This document shows, piece by piece, positions 1 through 9,156 of a stretch of DNA of 64,000 nt. Made by a program: the position numbers and the translations under genes. The DNA comes from Gottfriedia solisilvae (GTDB lineage Bacteria > Bacillota > Bacilli > Bacillales > Bacillaceae_G): the NCBI RefSeq assembly GCF_002128405.1, contig NZ_NETJ01000007.1, positions 62,001-126,000 of the forward strand, in the 5' to 3' direction. Numbering within the stretch: the stretch's first letter is position 1; each line of letters starts with the position of its first letter. The notes under the pieces were generated by a model. It did not search any database and was not told the origin of the DNA. It was given only the letters and a program-made list of their open reading frames with translations.

Positions 1-520
1 AAATCGCAAGGCATACTAACCAGTTACAACCAATTGCGGAAATTAATGATTGAATAAATGAATCATGTAATTTTTCTTGAGCGATCCATATCGTTTTCGT
101 TAAATATGGTCCACTTTCAGTTAATCCTACAATATGTCCGAAGAAATATGCTACAAAAAGTGCACCACCAAAATTGGCTAACGTTATCCAAAACCAATTA
201 CTGGCAACATGTTTCAACGATATTTTTTTTGCATAAAGTGCCATAGATACAGATAACATATTCCCTGTAACTAATTCTCCACCTGCTAAAACAACTAAAA
301 TAAGTCCAATTGGAAAAACTGAACCACCTATTATGCTGACAAGACTTCCCCAATTTTGCGGTAAATTTCCTATCACCCTAATATATAATAAAAATCCTAA
401 GGATATAAATGCTCCTCCCAAAAAGCCAAGCATTAGCATCTTAGATAAAGGGAGTCTTACTTTTTGAATGCCATCCTCCACCACAAGTCTAGCAATTTTT
501 TCTGGCTTATGAAACGCCAT
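1..520 (-). CDS. Formate/nitrite transporter (FNT family), 3' end beyond window
   Basis: The reverse strand from the ATG at 518-520 reads a membrane protein starting MAFHKPEKIARLVVEDG. It carries FNT family signatures: the segment GGELVTGNM after the second hydrophobic stretch and GCNWLVCLA near the window edge. FNT proteins are pentameric channels for formate or nitrite in the cytoplasmic membrane. The ribosome site GGAGGAG sits just before the ATG. Its position behind moaA, fdhD and formate dehydrogenase on the same strand suggests it imports formate for that enzyme, as in the yrh cluster of Bacillus subtilis. The C-terminal part is cut off by the window. Formate versus nitrite specificity cannot be read from what is visible. 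Confidence 0.9.
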   Translation of the reverse strand, partial: MAFHKPEKIARLVVEDGIQKVRLPLSKMLMLGFLGGAFISLGFLLYIRVIGNLPQNWGSLVSIIGGSVFPIGLILVVLAGGELVTGNMLSVSMALYAKKISLKHVASNWFWITLANFGGALFVAYFFGHIVGLTESGPYLTKTIWIAQEKLHDSFIQSLISAIGCNWLVCLAI

Positions 521-548
521 ATTAACTCCTCCATTTTTCAAATAAAAA

Positions 549-596
549 AGCAGCATTAAGAATTCCTTACGTAACAAAGGAATTTTTAATGCTGCT
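549..596 (-). terminator. Long hairpin plus U-run between moaA and the FNT gene
   Basis: Two 20-base arms (549-568 and 577-596) pair with one mismatch around an 8-base loop. On the minus strand they are followed by TTTTTTATTTG. It is a strong intrinsic terminator for the moaA transcript. It lies only about 28 bases before the FNT ATG with no room for a separate promoter, so it may act as an attenuator of the FNT gene. Confidence 0.75.
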
Positions 597-733
597 TAAT
601 TTCTCTGCAAATCTTACAGAGATATCAATCATCACTTTTGTTTATCATATGAAAAGATACACAGAACTTGTATATCCTCCATTTAGCATATAAATTTATT
701 TCGTCACTACACTTTGGTGGACTCTATTATATT

Positions 734-1753
734 TTAACCGCCAATATGGGACATTTCAATTTTTTGAGTTAATTTATGATTTTTTGTATGACTTAATCGC
801 TCGTCTGAATATCGATCTGTACGATTACTCCATATAGATTGTATATATGTTTCAATTTCTTTATCTGTCTGATCTGAACGAATCAATTCTCTAAGATCAT
901 ATCCTTTTGTCGCAAATAAACATGTATATAAACTTCCTTCAGCAGAAATACGTGCTCTAGTACAAGTTGAGCAAAATGAATCTGTCACAGAAGAGATTAT
1001 TCCAACTTCATCATCACTATCTTTATAACTATATCGAGTTGCTACTTCTCCAAGATAATTAGCTTCTTTAGATTCCAAGGGCATAATTTCATTAATCATA
1101 TCTATAATAGTTTGTTTTGAAATTACCTCGTCTAGTCTCCAACCATTGTAGTTTCCTACATCCATAAATTCAATAAATCGAAGGATATGCTTTTTCTCTT
1201 TAAAATATTGAGCCATCGGAATAATATCTTGTTCATTCTTGCCTTTTTGAACGACCATGTTTATTTTTACCTTGAGCCCAACATCTGCAGCAGCTTGTAT
1301 TCCTTCTAGTACAGTTTTCACATTACTTCTATTTCCATTTAAATAAGCAAATCTTTCTTCTTCTAATGAATCTAAACTAACTGTTACTCGTGTTAGACCA
1401 GCTTTATATAAATCTTTTGCAAACTTCTTGAGTAAAGAACCATTAGTAGTTAAACCAATATCCTCTACACCTTCAATTTTGTTAAGTCTTTCGATCAGTA
1501 CAGGAAGATCTCGACGTAATAATGGTTCACCACCAGTAATACGTAATTTTCTTACTCCTAATGATACAAAAATTCTTGTTAGTCTTTCAATTTCTTCAAA
1601 AGATAAGATTTTATCTTTTGGTAAAAATGTGTAATCAGGACCGAATACTTCTTCCGGCATACAATAACGGCAACGAAAATTGCAGCGATCGGTAACAGAA
1701 ATACGTAAATCCTGTAATGGCCGTTGATGTTTGTCCAATGCAACATTTTTCAT
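734..1753 (-). CDS. moaA: GTP 3',8-cyclase MoaA (molybdenum cofactor biosynthesis)
   Basis: Radical SAM enzyme of the first step of molybdopterin synthesis, acting on GTP. The N-terminal cluster motif CNFRCRYC is at about residues 24-31. The second cluster shows as CSTC followed by a third Cys 13 residues later ([18 protein letters not shown]). The protein ends in the conserved Gly-Gly. At 339 residues the length is normal. I chose the ATG at 1753 because GTGAGG lies 8 bases upstream; an ATG two codons earlier would leave only 2 bases. It lies downstream of fdhD on the same strand and supplies the cofactor for formate dehydrogenase. No other mo genes are in the window, so the remaining steps must be encoded elsewhere. 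Confidence 0.95.
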   Translation of the reverse strand: MKNVALDKHQRPLQDLRISVTDRCNFRCRYCMPEEVFGPDYTFLPKDKILSFEEIERLTRIFVSLGVRKLRITGGEPLLRRDLPVLIERLNKIEGVEDIGLTTNGSLLKKFAKDLYKAGLTRVTVSLDSLEEERFAYLNGNRSNVKTVLEGIQAAADVGLKVKINMVVQKGKNEQDIIPMAQYFKEKKHILRFIEFMDVGNYNGWRLDEVISKQTIIDMINEIMPLESKEANYLGEVATRYSYKDSDDEVGIISSVTDSFCSTCTRARISAEGSLYTCLFATKGYDLRELIRSDQTDKEIETYIQSIWSNRTDRYSDERLSHTKNHKLTQKIEMSHIGG

Positions 1754-1809
1754 ATTCATTGCCTCACTTTTTTATTTTGTTATTCAAGAAAGAAAGTAAA
1801 TCCACATTA

Positions 1810-2616
1810 TCATTTTTTATTCTCAATATCTAGTATTCTATTCGGATGGGTATAAACATTTAACGATTGATTTCTAATAAAACCAACAGTTGTAATGCCC
1901 AATTCTTCTGCTAATTGTAGAGCCAGTTCAGTAGGAGCTGACTTTGTTAATATTACTTCACAGCCAATTTTGGCAACCTTTAGTAATATTTCAGAAGATA
2001 AACGGCCACTAAACACAATGATTTTATCTGATATACGAATATTATGTTTCAAACAATGTCCATAAATTTTATCCAATGCATTGTGTCTGCCTATATCCAT
2101 TCTATTCAGTACGATTCCATTTACATCACATAGTGCTGCATTGTGGACACCGCCAGTATGATGAAAAGTAACTGCAGACTGTTGCATCTCGCTCATCAAT
2201 CGAAAACAATCGTCAAAAGTGAGTTGAACATTCACTTCATTCATTTTTTTTGCATTCATCGCATCATTTACAAAAACAAAACCTTGTCTACTCATCCCAC
2301 AACATGATGTAATGTATCTTTTACTTTGAAAATCCTTATAGAATGGATTTATTTTCTCTGTCTTAACGTGTACAAAACCTTCTTTTTCTTGTACCCATAT
2401 ACTTTCTAAATCCGCATACTTTCGTATGACACCCTCAGATGCCAAAAATCCAACAACCATATCTTCAATGTACTCTGGAGTACATACCATCGTAACAAAT
2501 TCCTGTCCATTAATTTTAACAGTTACTGGATATTCGGTTACAATGCTGTCATCTGTATACTTTACCTTACCATTTTCATAACGGAGAATCTCTCTTCTTA
2601 ACTCTATAGGTAGCAC
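1810..2616 (-). CDS. fdhD: FdhD, sulfurtransferase for formate dehydrogenase maturation
   Basis: FdhD transfers sulfur from a cysteine desulfurase to the molybdenum cofactor of formate dehydrogenase. Family signatures are present: the double cysteine SCCGMSRQG, FHHTGGVHNAAL, MDIGRHNALDKI and FSGRLSSEILLK. The frame is open to an ATG at 2658 that overlaps the preceding gene. I prefer the GTG at 2616, which has AGGGGA nine bases upstream and gives a 268-residue protein. It is packed 16 bases after the DUF2294 gene and precedes moaA, so these three are likely one transcript. Confidence 0.93.
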   Translation of the reverse strand: MLPIELRREILRYENGKVKYTDDSIVTEYPVTVKINGQEFVTMVCTPEYIEDMVVGFLASEGVIRKYADLESIWVQEKEGFVHVKTEKINPFYKDFQSKRYITSCCGMSRQGFVFVNDAMNAKKMNEVNVQLTFDDCFRLMSEMQQSAVTFHHTGGVHNAALCDVNGIVLNRMDIGRHNALDKIYGHCLKHNIRISDKIIVFSGRLSSEILLKVAKIGCEVILTKSAPTELALQLAEELGITTVGFIRNQSLNVYTHPNRILDIENKK

Positions 2617-2632
2617 CGGACTGATTCCCCTT

Positions 2633-2977
2633 TCATGTGATATTTTTATCAAAAACAAAAACTGAAATGGCTATATTCTCTTCTATTTTCATATCTGAAA
2701 ACAAATGCACCAGTTTTGCCCCAACAAGTTCTTCTAAACCCTCGGGAGGATTGGTTGAATATACTTCTTGAATCATTCTTGTACGTGCAGTGTGGACCAT
2801 TTCCGCCCCGTCCAATGTTCCCGCAATAAATTTTTCAGTTGGCGTTAAATTCCCATACAAAGTAGAAATAGCCATATTTTCAATAAACACCGTATTGATT
2901 CGTTCTGGTCCTTTACCAAACAAATCTTTACGAAGTTTTCTCATCATGTCATTGAACTCATGTACCATTTTCGACAT
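2633..2977 (-). CDS. DUF2294 (MpsC-like) family protein
   Basis: A 114-residue soluble protein with the DUF2294 pattern: NTVFIENMAISTLYGNLTP, then TARTRMIQEVY, then LVGAKLVHLFSDM. A strong GAGGTGG ribosome site precedes the ATG. This family is often found beside formate dehydrogenase genes in Bacillus, and members called MpsC belong to a cation-translocating membrane-potential system in staphylococci. Here no mpsA or mpsB homologue is visible, so its role with formate dehydrogenase is unknown. It lies directly upstream of fdhD. Confidence 0.8.
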   Translation of the reverse strand: MSKMVHEFNDMMRKLRKDLFGKGPERINTVFIENMAISTLYGNLTPTEKFIAGTLDGAEMVHTARTRMIQEVYSTNPPEGLEELVGAKLVHLFSDMKIEENIAISVFVFDKNIT

Positions 2978-3031
2978 CTTGTTTCCACCTCAAATTCAAA
3001 AAATAATGCTTCTAAATTATATAAAAAAGAA

Positions 3032-3075
3032 GAACCTTTCAGTTAATCAATTGTTTTAATCAAATGAAAGGCTCA
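3032..3075 (-). terminator. Intrinsic terminator after the DUF1641 gene
   Basis: On the minus strand arms around GCCTTTCA and TGAAAGGTTC are followed by TTCTTTTTT. It separates the fdh-DUF1641 transcript from the DUF2294-fdhD-moaA transcript. Confidence 0.65.
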
Positions 3076-3127
3076 CCTTGAATCATATTTTCTAACTTGT
3101 AATACAAAAATGAGACAGTAGTAAGCT

Positions 3128-3610
3128 TTACTCTTCTTTTAATCCTTTTCCCATACCCTTTAAAAAGTGAAGACCAAATCCGATCGCACGATTGATGTCT
3201 GGATCTTTTAAAACTTTTACTAAATCCAGTACTCCAACTTTCTCATCTTTTTCTAAGTGCTTACTTCCCTCATCCATTCCTATTGTTACACTATTTAATA
3301 GCTTTTTAGTCAACTCTGGGTCGATACTAGTTAAAGCTCCCGCAGCACCCATCAAATTATTTATTAAATTTGTTACTGGTTCACGTGTTACTTGTCCTAA
3401 TGCAATTTTCGCAATCTTTTCTTTTGCCTGAAGCATTGAATTTGCTGCCTCAAGTACACCGATGTCATTTAAATCCGAAATTAGATTAAATATTTGATTT
3501 AGTGCTTCTTCGTTATCTGTTAATAGTAGCTTTAAATCTTTTAGCTTTTGTTCATTTTGTTCTTCTTTAGTTGGTATATTCTTTTGAATAGTAGAGATAG
3601 GTTGTGCCAT
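3128..3610 (-). CDS. DUF1641 protein (YrhF-like), formate dehydrogenase partner
   Basis: A 160-residue, mostly helical soluble protein that ends INRAIGFGLHFLKGMGKGL, the usual C-terminal motif of DUF1641 proteins. It begins 15 bases after the formate dehydrogenase stop with AAGGGGGAT as ribosome site, so it is in the same operon. In B. subtilis yrhF occupies the same place after yrhE. The biochemical role of the family is not established; a structural or electron-transfer accessory function is an inference from constant linkage. Confidence 0.85.
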   Translation of the reverse strand: MAQPISTIQKNIPTKEEQNEQKLKDLKLLLTDNEEALNQIFNLISDLNDIGVLEAANSMLQAKEKIAKIALGQVTREPVTNLINNLMGAAGALTSIDPELTKKLLNSVTIGMDEGSKHLEKDEKVGVLDLVKVLKDPDINRAIGFGLHFLKGMGKGLKEE

Positions 3611-3625
3611 ATATTTATCCCCCTT

Positions 3626-6565
3626 CTAGTTATTAGTTAAGTGGACATAACCTGGACGATCCCACTTACGCTGTACCTCAACACCATTTTGAGGATGGCG
3701 TTTTTTGTTGCGCGGGTTCGACTTAGGCATTGGACTCTCACCATCTACTCGAATTACTTCCATTCTTACCCGTGTTTGTTTGTATGCAGGTGTATTTGTA
3801 CGACGGTCTACTGCTGGACCTGTTAAGAAATTTATTGCCGAATCTTTGCTTGTTGAGTTCATTGGTAAAAAGAGCTCATTCGCTTTTACTCTATCAGTTA
3901 CGAGTGCAGGTAATTTTAATGCTCCAAATGGTGAAACTAAACGAACAAGTGAGCCGTCTTTAATTCCACGTTCCCTCGCAAGCTCAGGCGAAACTTCTAC
4001 AAATATTTCAGGTACTTTTAATTGAATACCAGTTGATTTATTTGTCATGTTTCCTTCATGGAAATGTTCTAGTAGACGACCATTATTTATATAAAGATCA
4101 TATTCTTCAGGGAATTCAGCAGGTAACACCCAGTCTGATAAAGCAAAACGAGCTTTTTTATCTGGAAAATTAAATCCATCCACAAAAAGAAGTGGTGTAT
4201 TTGCTCCATCTAAACTTCCCCAATGAAAACTGTTCCAATCTTCAATTACGTCATAACTTGCTTGAGCGAAGATAGGTGACAGACTTGCCATTTCTGTAAA
4301 AATATCACTTGGGTGACTATAGTTCCAATTAGCGCCTAAACGATTTGCAATTTCTTGAACAATCCACCAGTCAGGTTTAGATTCACCAAGTGTTGGAAGA
4401 GCTTGATACAATCTTTGTACACGACGTTCTGTATTAGTAAATGTACCTTCTTTTTCAAGTGATGGTGCTGCAGGCAAGATGACATCTGCATATTGCGCCG
4501 TCTTAGAAAGGAATATATCTTGAACTACGAAGAAATCTAAGCTAGATAAAACCTCATGCACGTGGTTTGCGTTCGAATCTACAAGTGCCATATCTTCACC
4601 AACTAGATACATAGCCTTCATGTCACCTTTTTCTATCGCATGAAGCATTTGTATATTATCAAGACCAGGCTTTCCTTCGATTTCCACCCCATATGCATTT
4701 TCAAATTTTTTACGGGCTGCGTCATCAGTGACGTGTTGATATCCTGGAAGCCATCCTGGAAGAGACCCCATATCACATGCACCTTGAACATTATTATGAC
4801 CTCTTAGTGGATATGCACCTGCACCTGGACGTCGATAATTTCCTGTTGCAAGTAATAAGTTCGAAATGGCTGCAGAAGTGTCCGAACCACCAGTATTTTG
4901 TGTAACTCCCATCCCCCACAAAATACAAGTACCGTCTGCTTCATGAATCATTTCAGCTATTTGAATTAACGTATCTTTAGAAATGTTAGTTACATTTTCA
5001 GCATATTCGAGAGTATATTTCTCAAGGACTTCTCTAAAATCGTTAAAGAAGTTAACATTTTCGTCAATGAAGTCTTGATCATGCCAACCTTTGTCGATCA
5101 TATATTTCGTGACTGCCATCAGCCAAACTTGGTCAGTTCCTTGCTTCGGACTAATAAATATATCTGAGCGCTCTGCCATTTCGTTTTTACGAAGATCTGC
5201 AACCACAAGTTTTTGTCCATGAAGTTTGTGTGCTCTCTTAACACGTGTAGCTAATACGGGATGTCCCTCTGCCGGATTCGCTCCGACGATAATAACTAGA
5301 CCAGCTTTGGCAATATCTTTAATTGTACCTGCATCACCGCCCATACCAACTGTTCGGAATAATCCATCAGTTGCAGGTGATTGGCAATAACGTGAACAAT
5401 TATCAACATTATTAGTTTCAAATACTTGTCTTGCTAACTTCTGTATTACATAGTTTTCTTCATTTGTAATTTTAGATGATGAGATAAACCCTACAGAACC
5501 TTTACCATATTGCTCTTTAATAGATCCCAATTTACTTGCGACTAAATCTAGTGCTTCATCCCAGCTTGATTCAACGAAGATACCATCTTTTCGAATTAAA
5601 GGTTTTGTTATACGTTCTTCAGAATTTACGAAATCCCAACCAAACTTTCCTTTTACACAGGTTGAAATAGCATTTACTGGAGCATCAGAACTTGGTTGTA
5701 CTTTAAGAATTTTACGATCTTTTGTCCAAACTTCGAAAGTACATCCAACACCACAAAAAGTACAAACTGTTTTTGTCTTTTTCGTTCTAGTTTCACGCAT
5801 AGCTGCTTCTACTTCTGAAACTGCAAAAATGCCACTATACCCTGGTTCTACTTCCTTCACTAAATCAATCATTGGATTTAGTACATCTTCTTTCAATCCA
5901 GTCATAAATCCAGCTTCACCCAGCATTGATTTTTCCATTAATGCGTTACACGGACAGATTGTTACACACTGACCACAGCTTACACATGAGGAATCATTTA
6001 TTGAAGTGCGGTCGTCCCAAATTACACGTGGACGTTCAGCCTCCCAATCAATTGATAATGTTTCATTTACTTGGAGATTTTGACATACTTCTACGCACTG
6101 ACCGCATGCGATACATTGATTTGGATCATAACGGTAGAATGGATGAGACATATCCACTTCACTCGCATCAACTTTCGGTTCATATGGATATTTTTGATGT
6201 TCAATTCCCATTTGCTCGACTGTATTATGCAATTTACAATTTCCATTGTTGTTGTCACATACTGTGCAATAAAGCAAATGATTTTCCAATAAGCGGTCCA
6301 TCGCTTCGGTTTGAGCTTCCCTTGCTTTAGGTGATGCCAATTGAATGTTCATTCCACTAGTAGCTATTGTGGAACAAGAACGAGTTAGTTTTCCATCAAT
6401 CTCAACAATACAAGTATCACAAGTTTGAATTGGATCCACTTCAGGAACATAACAAATTTGAGGATGCTCAATGCTATTTTTATTAATAATTTGCAAGATC
6501 GTTGAACCTTGCTCGGCAATGTACTCTTTGCCATCGATTGTAATATTAACCATGTTTTCGTTCAT
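3626..6565 (-). CDS. Formate dehydrogenase, molybdopterin catalytic subunit (cysteine type, fused ferredoxin domains)
   Basis: A 979-residue oxidoreductase of the FdhF/YrhE type. The N-terminus (about 1-85) is a 2Fe-2S domain with QTCDTCIVEIDG. A His-Cys cluster segment follows (HLLYCTVCDNNNGNCKLH). Two 4Fe-4S ferredoxin motifs come next (CIACGQCVEVC and CVSCGQCVTICPC). The molybdopterin domain starts with CTFCGVGCTFEVW. The active-site region reads NCSRYCQSPATDG, with cysteine where other formate dehydrogenases have selenocysteine. HNNVQGACDMGSLPGWLPG is also typical. The ATG at 6565 is preceded by GGGGGAG. Expected role: cytoplasmic oxidation of formate to CO2; the electron acceptor is not visible. 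Confidence 0.93.
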   Translation of the reverse strand: MNENMVNITIDGKEYIAEQGSTILQIINKNSIEHPQICYVPEVDPIQTCDTCIVEIDGKLTRSCSTIATSGMNIQLASPKAREAQTEAMDRLLENHLLYCTVCDNNNGNCKLHNTVEQMGIEHQKYPYEPKVDASEVDMSHPFYRYDPNQCIACGQCVEVCQNLQVNETLSIDWEAERPRVIWDDRTSINDSSCVSCGQCVTICPCNALMEKSMLGEAGFMTGLKEDVLNPMIDLVKEVEPGYSGIFAVSEVEAAMRETRTKKTKTVCTFCGVGCTFEVWTKDRKILKVQPSSDAPVNAISTCVKGKFGWDFVNSEERITKPLIRKDGIFVESSWDEALDLVASKLGSIKEQYGKGSVGFISSSKITNEENYVIQKLARQVFETNNVDNCSRYCQSPATDGLFRTVGMGGDAGTIKDIAKAGLVIIVGANPAEGHPVLATRVKRAHKLHGQKLVVADLRKNEMAERSDIFISPKQGTDQVWLMAVTKYMIDKGWHDQDFIDENVNFFNDFREVLEKYTLEYAENVTNISKDTLIQIAEMIHEADGTCILWGMGVTQNTGGSDTSAAISNLLLATGNYRRPGAGAYPLRGHNNVQGACDMGSLPGWLPGYQHVTDDAARKKFENAYGVEIEGKPGLDNIQMLHAIEKGDMKAMYLVGEDMALVDSNANHVHEVLSSLDFFVVQDIFLSKTAQYADVILPAAPSLEKEGTFTNTERRVQRLYQALPTLGESKPDWWIVQEIANRLGANWNYSHPSDIFTEMASLSPIFAQASYDVIEDWNSFHWGSLDGANTPLLFVDGFNFPDKKARFALSDWVLPAEFPEEYDLYINNGRLLEHFHEGNMTNKSTGIQLKVPEIFVEVSPELARERGIKDGSLVRLVSPFGALKLPALVTDRVKANELFLPMNSTSKDSAINFLTGPAVDRRTNTPAYKQTRVRMEVIRVDGESPMPKSNPRNKKRHPQNGVEVQRKWDRPGYVHLTNN

Positions 6566-6594
6566 GGTTCTCCCCCTTTTTGGACATAAAAAAA

Positions 6595-6646
6595 TCCACC
6601 ATGACGACATTTACCTAGCAAATAGGTATTTTGTCTTCATGGTGGA
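6595..6646 (-). promoter_or_regulatory. Terminator-like leader hairpin before formate dehydrogenase
   Basis: On the minus strand a stem of about 14 bp (arms beginning TCCACCATGA and ending TCATGGTGGA, with an inner hairpin) is followed by seven Us. It ends only 23 bases before the fdh ribosome site and start. In the leader of a gene this is the shape of an attenuator. No known riboswitch consensus was recognised around it. Confidence 0.7.
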
Positions 6647-6749
6647 ATAGTTCATTAGCACATCTTACTAATATACCAATCCAATTATAAGTTAATTAAT
6701 ATGGATAGAGTCATAACAATCGTATTATGATTCCATCTAAATCATTTAT

Positions 6750-6778
6750 ATTATAACTATAATTGTGAAAGTATACAA
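6750..6778 (-). promoter_or_regulatory. SigA-like promoter for formate dehydrogenase
   Basis: On the minus strand TTGTAT (6773-6778), 17 bases, TATAAT (6750-6755). A transcript starting near 6742 would carry a leader of about 175 bases containing the terminator-like hairpin. Confidence 0.6.
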
Positions 6779-7048
6779 TAAAAACTAGTTTTTTAACAAA
6801 GTAAAAAATTATGGAAACCATGAAGAATAAACAACTTTAGTGAATTAAAACTTCATTTTAATCAATCATAAAAGTAAATCTTTTTAAATGTATATGTTGT
6901 CTTATTAATTTATTTACTTTTTTCTTTCAACATCAATATCGTCATAAAATTGCGGATCAAAATTCTACTAGTTTAATAGTAAATTTTTTTTGTATCAAAT
7001 TCTTCCAACCATTGATTTGCTATGTACTAATGGTAAAATTAATGAAAC
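6779..7048. other. Intergenic region before the first initiator gene
   Basis: AT-rich stretch between the divergent fdh promoter and the initiator-like gene. Apart from the ribosome site at its right end I see no gene, repeat or clear structure. Confidence 0.5.
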
Positions 7049-7060
7049 GGGGTGAAAATA

Positions 7061-8485
7061 ATGAATAAAGAGTTAGTTTCTAATGAATTTATCAAAAAAG
7101 TTGTAGAGCGCCTTCCGGATAATGCTAAAAGGTACATTATCGAAAACTCTTATACAATTGAAGACTATATAAATGATGTCTATTATGAAAAATATAAAAA
7201 AGCCGTTAAGATGAACGAACAATTACGGTATGAGAAAAAACGTTTACGACAAACTAAAAATAGTTGGGCAAATGGCTCGTTAAAAGAGATAAAAAATTAT
7301 GCGATGAAAAAATCAAAAAGAGGTATTTGCTCAATTATACAAGCAGCTGAATTATTATTTTTAAGCGAACCTAAAGAGTTTCATAAAGTATTTGGTTGTG
7401 ATTCAATAGTTGATTATGGTGTTAAACTTGAATTGAGTATAAATGATTGGTGTGAAGAGGAAAGTCTCATGCTTACAGATTTCCCTTACTTTAATACAAG
7501 AACCAAATTGCAGCAACAAAAAGCATTAGAAATTGATGTTGCAGTTATTGTAGGTACAATTGCTTTAAATGACTCTAGTTTATTAGATGAAAAATTTAGC
7601 ATGAAGTTAGACTATTTAATTGATAACCCGTATGTTTCCGATGGAATAGGAAGCTTTAAAAATCTTAAAGGTCAAACTGAATTACCATATTATGTACACA
7701 CATATAAAATGGAAAATAAAGAGATTGTTACTTACATTGATAAAGCATATGTGGACGATCTTAAATTAAATAATAAACGTGTCCCCCTATATGATACTAA
7801 GGATGACCATATAATCGCTACTGCTCTCATGAAAAGAGATATTATGTTTTATACACATAAAAGGTTAACTGTAAATATAGGTGAAGTTACGAAAGCCATA
7901 TATAAATCTGATAATGCCAAAAACTATAAAGCTATTGTAGATCGATTGATTAAAATGGCAGCTTTAAAATTTAGTTTTATAGAAGACGGAAAAGGACTAG
8001 AAATCCGATCCCTATTCGATATCAAGTTTCCTGATGACGATGATATCGTGAACCAAGGGAATGTATTCCTATATTTCTCAGAAAAATTTTATGAGAAAAT
8101 CGTATCTGAACAAGTGACACATATCTATACAAAAGAACTTCAAAAACTAGAATCACCTGATGCTGTTAGTCTCGCATTCATGTTACAGAAAGAAAGATTA
8201 GGAATTACAAACGATACTGGCACTGTAATGTATTCTTACTCCTATTTTTCTGAAAAGATCTCATTCAGAAAGGGAACCATAAAAGAAAATTGTAAATTTA
8301 TTGAACGTGCCCTAGAAGAACTTAAAGATAAAAATACTATTGTAAAGTCTTTTGAACGTGTAGGCGTTAATTTCTATATTACTTTTTATCCTGTTAGCCA
8401 ACAAGAATTACAAGCCTTACTAAAATATAAAGAGGAAACAAAAAAACTATTATCAGATATTCAACCACAAGGACTTCTAAATTAG
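7061..8485 (+). CDS. Replication-initiator-like protein, upstream of iterons
   Basis: A 474-residue basic protein with no domain I can name with certainty. It has an amphipathic N-terminus (LPDNAKRYIIENSYTIEDYI) and a long C-terminal region with predicted winged-helix character (IKENCKFIERALEELKDKNTIVKSF then an antiparallel FERVGVNFYITFYPVS). The ATG at 7061 is preceded by GGGGTG six bases away; a GTG at 7052 is inside that site. It ends 45 bases before the iteron array and a second initiator-like gene follows, so a replication or copy-control role is inferred from context. It could instead be a plasmid protein that binds the iterons for another purpose. Confidence 0.5.
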   Translation: MNKELVSNEFIKKVVERLPDNAKRYIIENSYTIEDYINDVYYEKYKKAVKMNEQLRYEKKRLRQTKNSWANGSLKEIKNYAMKKSKRGICSIIQAAELLFLSEPKEFHKVFGCDSIVDYGVKLELSINDWCEEESLMLTDFPYFNTRTKLQQQKALEIDVAVIVGTIALNDSSLLDEKFSMKLDYLIDNPYVSDGIGSFKNLKGQTELPYYVHTYKMENKEIVTYIDKAYVDDLKLNNKRVPLYDTKDDHIIATALMKRDIMFYTHKRLTVNIGEVTKAIYKSDNAKNYKAIVDRLIKMAALKFSFIEDGKGLEIRSLFDIKFPDDDDIVNQGNVFLYFSEKFYEKIVSEQVTHIYTKELQKLESPDAVSLAFMLQKERLGITNDTGTVMYSYSYFSEKISFRKGTIKENCKFIERALEELKDKNTIVKSFERVGVNFYITFYPVSQQELQALLKYKEETKKLLSDIQPQGLLN

Positions 8486-8530
8486 AAGTTCTTTTTTTGT
8501 GCACAAAAAAATTATGGATAAATCATTTTT

Positions 8531-9000
8531 TGTGTCCATATTTCCGCTCTACTTGTGCTGAATGACTAATTTGTTAAAAAAACATCACATTTTCATGCGA
8601 TTTTCCTGCAAAATCTTTTTATCTATTAGTATATAAGTAACATTTGTGTCCACTTTTCCGCTCTACTTATATTTTGTGTCCATTTTTCCGCTCTATTTTA
8701 TCTGTTTTTCTTAAAATCCATAGAATATTTGAATTTTTTATGTACTGCATTAGTATTTGAAGAGATTATCTGAAAAATTAGCTATTTTTAAACACGATTT
8801 TATGTCCATTTTTCCGCTCTACTTTATATTTTGAGAACCTTTTTTTAGATTTTATGTCCACTTTTCCGCTCTAAATGCGTTTTGTGTCCATTTTTCCGCT
8901 CTACTTTAGAAAATTTTTTACCTTATTTTAGTAATTTTCTATGTAAATCCTGTATCAGATAAAGGTTTAAGTAATTTTATGTCCATTTTTCCGCTCTACT
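8531..9000 (+). repeat. Iteron array, seven copies (probable replication origin)
   Basis: Seven direct repeats with consensus TRTGTCCAYTTTTCCGCTCT (usually extended by ACTT) start at 8531, 8645, 8675, 8801, 8853, 8883 and 8978. Spacing is irregular (30 to 126 bases). All are in the same orientation and separated by very AT-rich sequence. Placed between two initiator-like genes, this is the standard picture of an iteron-controlled plasmid origin, so one of the flanking proteins probably binds here. Confidence 0.85.
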
Positions 9001-9156
9001 TATTGCTATTTACATGAATTATTTACAAATTATATACTTACGTTGATAATTCGATAAATATTGACAGAATCATCAAATCTAGAAAAATATCAAGCAATAA
9101 TAGTTATATTAGAAGACTTATTATCACGTCATAAACGAAAGGAGATAAAGATTAAT

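Noticed and set aside
58-246. Plus-strand ORF at the left edge
   Set aside because: It is antisense to the FNT channel gene, which has clear family motifs.
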